From the NCBI GenBank assembly GCA_949127695.1, contig CASBQH010000174.1:1-19589 (forward strand): a stretch of 19,589 nucleotides of DNA, given 5' to 3'. Shown here piece by piece: positions 15,940-19,589 of the stretch. Source of the stretch: Synechococcales cyanobacterium PMM_0073. GTDB taxonomy: Bacteria > Cyanobacteriota > Cyanobacteriia > Elainellales > Elainellaceae. The number at the start of each line of letters is the position of its first letter. The stretch's first letter is position 1. The notes beneath the pieces were generated by a model. That model was not told the origin of the DNA and did not search any database. It worked only from the letters and a program-made list of their open reading frames with translations. Position numbers and translations under genes: made by a program.

Positions 15940-16533
15940 TTAGCTTTGGTGAGGATAGTGAATGATGGTCAAAAACCGAATCGGCAGTTCCAGCAGCCTT
16001 TCAGGGCCGTGAGAAATATCGCCACGAAACGTGAGCGAATCGCCCGGTTCGAGTAAATAGGTCTGCTGTCCGTGCCGATATTCCAACTTACCCTTGAGCA
16101 TGTGAATGAACTCAACGCCGGGATGCTCAAATGTGGGGAAGACCTCAGAGGCATCGTCCATCGTAATCAAAAACGGCTCAAATAGCTTAGTCGGCCCTTG
16201 ATCATAGGCCAGCAGGTGATAGGTATGGCCGCGCTTGGTACCGCGCCGCACGACTTCCATGCCCTCACCCTGTTTTACAAGCTGAGCGCTACCCGCAGGT
16301 ACGTTATAGTTCCGAAACAGCGTTGCCAGCGATACGCCCAGCACTGCCGCGATTCGGGACAGCGTATCCAGGCTGGTGGCCGTTTGAGCATTTTCGATTT
16401 TGGAAAACATGCCGCGCGAAATCCCCACCTGCTCTGAGACTTCGGCAATGGTCAGACCGTGGTGCTGACGCAGGTCGCGGATTGTGTTGCCCAAGTAGCG
16501 TTCAAGGGCGTTGGCTGCGGTGACTTCTGCCAT
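15940..16533 (-). CDS. XRE-family regulator with C-terminal cupin domain
   Basis: This 197-aa cytoplasmic transcription factor has a Cro/C1-type helix-turn-helix at about 14-70: IRDLRQHHGLTIAEVSEQVG, then ISRGMFSKIENAQTATSLDTL and LGVSLATLF. A cupin sensor domain covers about 105-190 (HPGVEFIHMLKGKLEY, YLLEPGDSLTFRGDISHGPERL). This two-domain plan is common in regulators of amine, polyamine and amino-acid catabolism, where the cupin binds a small ligand. It is divergent from soxB with a 140-base shared promoter region, so control of the sarcosine oxidase operon, perhaps in response to sarcosine or a related methylated amine, is likely but inferred. Confidence 0.9.
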   Translation of the reverse strand: MAEVTAANALERYLGNTIRDLRQHHGLTIAEVSEQVGISRGMFSKIENAQTATSLDTLSRIAAVLGVSLATLFRNYNVPAGSAQLVKQGEGMEVVRRGTKRGHTYHLLAYDQGPTKLFEPFLITMDDASEVFPTFEHPGVEFIHMLKGKLEYRHGQQTYLLEPGDSLTFRGDISHGPERLLELPIRFLTIIHYPHQS

Positions 16534-16673
16534 GCGCGTCCTCTCGCTGAGGTTTTGAGATTTGGTTCATAGAGAACTAATCGGATTGTAGCAGGAAACT
16601 TTGTTGACATATATGAATCAAATCCGGCACTATGATGAGGCATCTTGCTCAGCCCTGGAGCTGTTGAACGACC
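16534..16673. promoter_or_regulatory. Shared regulatory region between the XRE-cupin gene and soxB
   Basis: This 140-base divergent intergenic region must hold promoters for both genes. A partly symmetric AT-rich element, TTGACATATATGAATCAA, begins near 16603 and has a perfect TTGACA hexamer at its left end and an ATATAT centre. A TATGAT hexamer lies 21 bases after TTGACA, which is longer than ideal for a sigma-70 promoter. The symmetric element is a candidate operator for the XRE-cupin protein. Confidence 0.4.
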
Positions 16674-17915
16674 ATGCCGCTGCGTCTAGTCAAGTTTGCG
16701 CTCTCCCCAGAGCATTCAGAACCGCCGATGTTTCGCCCGCCAGATCGGCTGAAGTCTAGCTACGATGCGGTAATTATTGGCGCGGGTGGACATGGGCTAG
16801 CAGCCGCCTACTATTTGGCGCGAGACCACGGGATACGAGATGTGGCGGTGCTGGAGCGTAGCTATTTGGGCGGCGGCAACACCGGACGCAACACGACGAT
16901 CATTCGCTCTAATTACCTGACTCCGGAGGGCGTCAAGTTTTACGATGAGTCAGTGCGAACCTGGCAGGATTTGTCGCAAGATTTTGATTTAAATCTGTTT
17001 TACGCCAATCGTGGTCACTTCACGCTGGCGCATACCGATGCCTCAGTGCGAACCATGCGCTGGCGAGCGGAAGTGAACAAGCACTATGGCATCGACAGCG
17101 AGCTGGTTAGCCCTGATCAAGTGCAGCAAGCCTGCCCGCAACTTGATCTGAGCTGTGGTGGCAAGGCTCCCATTCAAGCCGCTCTCTATCACGCTCCCGG
17201 CAGCATTGCGCGGCATGATGCGGTGGCTTGGGGTTACGGGCGCGGAGCCGATCAGCGCGGGGTAGAAATCCATCAGCAGACTGAAGTGACAGGGATTACG
17301 GTGAAGTCGGGGCGGGTGACGGCGGTGCAGACTACCAAGGGGCAAATTGAAACGCCGCGTGTCCTCTGTGCGGTGGCTGGATTTACACCGAGGCTTCTCG
17401 CAATGGTAGGGCTGCGTTCACCGCTGGTGATTCATCCGTTGCAGGCAATGGTGAGCGAGCCGATGAAGCCCTGGCTTAACCCGATTGTTGTCTCCGGCAG
17501 TCTGCATGTCTATGTCAGCCAGACGGCCAGAGGCGAACTGGTAATGGGGGCATCGCTCGATCCCTACGAGCTGCATTCGACCCGCTCCACGCTAGAATTT
17601 GTCGAAGGTTTGGCGGCGCGGATGCTAGAGCTGTTCCCGTTTTTGTCACAGGCTAAAGTGGTGCGGCAATGGGGAGGCATGGCCGATATGACGCCAGATT
17701 TTGCGCCGATTATGGGCAAAACGCCGATTCAAGGCTTTTATCTGGATGCGGGCTGGGGAACTTGGGGTTTCAAGGCCACTCCCGTCTGTGGAAAGACAAT
17801 GGCTTACACAGTGGCGAACGATCAAAATCATAAGCTGATTACCGAGTTTTCACTAGAGCGGTTTACTAACTATGCGCTGCTGGGTGAAAAGGGCGCAGCT
17901 TCGGTTGGACATTGA
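16674..17915 (+). CDS. soxB: Heterotetrameric sarcosine oxidase beta subunit SoxB
   Basis: This 413-aa FAD-binding catalytic subunit oxidises sarcosine. The dinucleotide-binding motif VIIGAGGHGLAAAYYLA is at 33-49, followed by the family signature GGGNTGRNTTIIRSNY at 66-81. H181 in IARHDAVAWGYGR matches the position of the histidine that carries covalent FMN in characterised beta subunits. The C-terminus has the expected GGMADMTPDFAPIMGKTPIQ and GWGTWGFKATPVCGK. ATG 16674 gives an N-terminus of the expected length, with GGAG about 15 bases upstream; ATG 16728 would be too short. It starts a soxB-soxD-soxA operon, divergent from the XRE-cupin gene. Such complexes are known mainly from proteobacteria and actinobacteria, so transfer is possible. 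Confidence 0.95.
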   Translation: MPLRLVKFALSPEHSEPPMFRPPDRLKSSYDAVIIGAGGHGLAAAYYLARDHGIRDVAVLERSYLGGGNTGRNTTIIRSNYLTPEGVKFYDESVRTWQDLSQDFDLNLFYANRGHFTLAHTDASVRTMRWRAEVNKHYGIDSELVSPDQVQQACPQLDLSCGGKAPIQAALYHAPGSIARHDAVAWGYGRGADQRGVEIHQQTEVTGITVKSGRVTAVQTTKGQIETPRVLCAVAGFTPRLLAMVGLRSPLVIHPLQAMVSEPMKPWLNPIVVSGSLHVYVSQTARGELVMGASLDPYELHSTRSTLEFVEGLAARMLELFPFLSQAKVVRQWGGMADMTPDFAPIMGKTPIQGFYLDAGWGTWGFKATPVCGKTMAYTVANDQNHKLITEFSLERFTNYALLGEKGAASVGH

Positions 17916-17937
17916 GGTGGATATTTAAAAGTGAACT

Positions 17938-18198
17938 ATGAAGCTAATGACTTGTCCGCTGAACGGAACCCGACCGATCTCTGAGTTTGCCTATGGCGGG
18001 GAGCTGCGGCAGGAGCCTGCTGTCACCGTGAGCGATCAGAGCTGGGCAGAATATTTATTTTATCGAAACGGCGCGCCGGGAATCAAGCAGGAATGGTGGT
18101 GTCATACGCCGAGCAATACCTGGTTTATTGCCGAACGAGATACGGCTAGAGACGCGGTTTTGCGAACTTTTTTGTTTGAATCTGAGGTGCAGGAATGA
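17938..18198 (+). CDS. soxD: Sarcosine oxidase delta subunit SoxD with incomplete zinc site
   Basis: This 86-aa small subunit of the sarcosine oxidase complex is of normal size. The N-terminus MKLMTCPLNGTRPISEFAYGG and the middle WAEYLFYRNGAPGIKQEWW and following W(F) and ERDT motifs match the family. In characterised SoxD, zinc is bound by CxxC near the N-terminus and by a His and a Cys four residues apart near position 59-63. Here C6 is kept but the second Cys is N9, and H56 is kept but its partner is N60; C55 is a possible substitute. Zinc binding is therefore doubtful. The gene lies 22 bases after soxB (GAGGTGG between them) and its stop overlaps the soxA start in ATGA, indicating coupled translation. 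Confidence 0.9.
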   Translation: MKLMTCPLNGTRPISEFAYGGELRQEPAVTVSDQSWAEYLFYRNGAPGIKQEWWCHTPSNTWFIAERDTARDAVLRTFLFESEVQE

Positions 18199-19589
18199 AC
18201 AGTGATCGATTGCCGCCGATATCGCATGAGTGGATTGAGCGAACGCAGCTAGTTTCGTTCAGCTACGAGGGTAGCCAATATACTGGCTACGCTGGAGATA
18301 CGGTTTCTTCAGCGCTTTGGGCGAACGGGCAGCGGCTGCTGGGGCGCAGCTTTAAGTATCACCGTCCGCGCGGCCTGTTGAGTCTGGCGAACCATGATGT
18401 GAATACGCTGATGCAGGCGGGGCAGCGGCTGAACCTGCGGGCTGACGTGACGCCGCTGGAGCCGGGAATCTCGCTGAAAGCCGTGAATACGTTTGGCGGA
18501 TCGGCCACAGATCGCGCCAGTCTGCTGGATGCTTTCTCTGCGTTTATGCCGGTTGGCTTTTACTACAAAGCTTTTCTAAACAAGCAGCTTTTTCCAATCT
18601 GGGAGCGGCTGATTCGCTACATGACCGGACTTGGCGAGCTGGATTTTGATACACCCCATATTCGCACGGCCAAGCGCTACGATTTTTGCGATCTGCTGGT
18701 GATTGGCGGCGGTATATCCGGACTCTCAGCTGCTTTTACTGCGGCAGAGGCTGGTGCAGATGTGCTGCTGGTAGATGAGAATGCCAAGCTGGGGGGAGCA
18801 GGTGGCTATCAGCTGGGCGGTGAGGCGGCGACTGTCTATCATCTGGTGGAAGCCGTGATCCAGCATCCCCGTATTCGCACCTATTGCAGCACGCAGGCCG
18901 CAGGCTACTATGCCGATCATTGGGTGGCGCTGGTGGAGCCAAATCGCCTGACCAAGCTGCGCGCTAAAGCGGTGATTATGGCCAGTGGAGCCTACGAGCA
19001 GCCGGCGGTATTTCGCAATAATGACCGACCGGGCGTGATGCTGGCCTCGGCAGCGCAGCGGTTGATCTATCGCTATGCGGTGCGGCCAATGCGGCGAGCA
19101 GTCCTGCTGACAGCAAATCGGGATGGCTACCGGGCGGCACTAGATTTGGCGGCGCATGGGGTCGAGTTGGCGGCGGTGGTTGATTTGCGAACCGCGCCAG
19201 ATGATCAGCTCACGCAGGCAGTCCGCGATTTGGGAATTCCGATCTACTCAAATCACTGCATCTATTCAGCCCAGACCAACCCGCAGGGTGACGGAATCTG
19301 CGCTGCCATAGTTCGCGCCCTTGACGGCTCAGGTCAGCGCAGCATTGCCTGCGACGGAATTATTATGAGCGTTGGCTGGGCCCCGGCTGCAAATCTGCTG
19401 TATCAGGCAGGGGCAACCCTACGGTTTGATCCGGCGCTTCAGCAGTTTGTGCCGCAGCATCTGCCGAATGGAATTTTTGCCTGTGGGCGAGTCAACGGAG
19501 TTTATGGCGACAAGCAGGCGGATGGACATAGAGCCGGGACGGCAGCGGCAACCTACCTGGGTTTACTGGATGCTGAACTGCTGCCGCTA
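18195..19589 (+). CDS. soxA: Sarcosine oxidase alpha subunit SoxA, cut by the window edge
   Basis: The first 465 codons of soxA are present; the frame is open to the end of the window. Residues about 15-75 are the N-terminal ferredoxin-like domain without cluster cysteines (TGYAGDTVSSALWANG, then LLGRSFKYHRPRGLLSL). Residues about 105-150 carry FMPVGFYYKAFL. The dinucleotide-binding domain starts with VIGGGISGLSAA at 169-180, followed by LLVDENAKLGG. The later SVGWAPAANLLYQAG and FACGRVNGVYG segments are typical. The C-terminal folate-binding GcvT-like domain, which passes the methyl-derived carbon to tetrahydrofolate, lies beyond the edge, as may soxG. The start ATG overlaps the soxD stop by 4 bases (ATGA), and AGGA lies 1 base before it. 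Confidence 0.95.
   Translation, partial: MNSDRLPPISHEWIERTQLVSFSYEGSQYTGYAGDTVSSALWANGQRLLGRSFKYHRPRGLLSLANHDVNTLMQAGQRLNLRADVTPLEPGISLKAVNTFGGSATDRASLLDAFSAFMPVGFYYKAFLNKQLFPIWERLIRYMTGLGELDFDTPHIRTAKRYDFCDLLVIGGGISGLSAAFTAAEAGADVLLVDENAKLGGAGGYQLGGEAATVYHLVEAVIQHPRIRTYCSTQAAGYYADHWVALVEPNRLTKLRAKAVIMASGAYEQPAVFRNNDRPGVMLASAAQRLIYRYAVRPMRRAVLLTANRDGYRAALDLAAHGVELAAVVDLRTAPDDQLTQAVRDLGIPIYSNHCIYSAQTNPQGDGICAAIVRALDGSGQRSIACDGIIMSVGWAPAANLLYQAGATLRFDPALQQFVPQHLPNGIFACGRVNGVYGDKQADGHRAGTAAATYLGLLDAELLPL

Noticed and set aside
16603..16640. TTGACA and TATGAT before soxB as a sigma-70 promoter
   Set aside because: The spacer is 21 bases, longer than the usual 16-19, so it is described only as part of the regulatory region.

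Overview
The window is most likely from a cyanobacterium. The combination of an NHLM/PCAT-type peptide export system, a Nif11-like precursor peptide, a DUF2721 membrane protein and an egtB-egtD pair is typical of that phylum, with filamentous Leptolyngbya-like lineages a plausible guess. GC content is moderate and coding density high. I found no rRNA, tRNA, CRISPR array or insertion sequence, and no HIP1 octamer (GCGATCGC) by eye.

Region 1 (about 375-10422) is a ribosomal-peptide (bacteriocin-type) secretion locus. It holds a Crp/Fnr-family regulator, a small exported or anchored protein of unknown function, a Nif11-like double-glycine precursor peptide with its own terminator, and a protein with two cyclic-nucleotide-binding-like domains. 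These are followed by a very short NHLM HlyD-type adaptor, a C39 peptidase-ABC exporter, a convergent gene for a multi-unit GG precursor, and a second NHLM ABC protein with no recognisable C39 peptidase triad. The 115-aa precursor is the most unusual item. It repeats leader-like segment, GG, and an (E/A)DGGQY core four times, and two of the 29-aa units are identical in protein while differing by seven synonymous transitions in DNA. The likely logic is that C43 of the peptidase-ABC protein cuts after each GG and the ABC/HlyD machinery exports the pieces. No lanthionine synthetase, YcaO, radical SAM or ATP-grasp tailoring enzyme is visible in the window. Short tandem duplications of different sequence sit just upstream of five of the locus genes.

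Region 2 (about 10767-13707) is a flavin reductase/quinone reductase-like protein followed by egtB and egtD, the two central ergothioneine genes. EgtD would trimethylate histidine to hercynine and EgtB would carry out the oxygen-dependent sulfoxide-forming C-S coupling.

Region 3 (13959-15807) is a membrane-anchored FAD/NAD(P)H reductase fused to a C-terminal plant-type [2Fe-2S] ferredoxin domain, then a DUF2721 membrane protein.

Region 4 (15940-19589) is a heterotetrameric sarcosine oxidase operon, soxB-soxD-soxA, running off the right edge, with a divergent XRE-cupin regulator that probably controls it. The SoxD homologue has lost two of the four expected zinc ligands. Sarcosine oxidation would yield glycine, H2O2 and 5,10-methylene-tetrahydrofolate or formaldehyde. 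A link between ergothioneine (an antioxidant) and peroxide from sarcosine oxidation is conceivable but is only inference.
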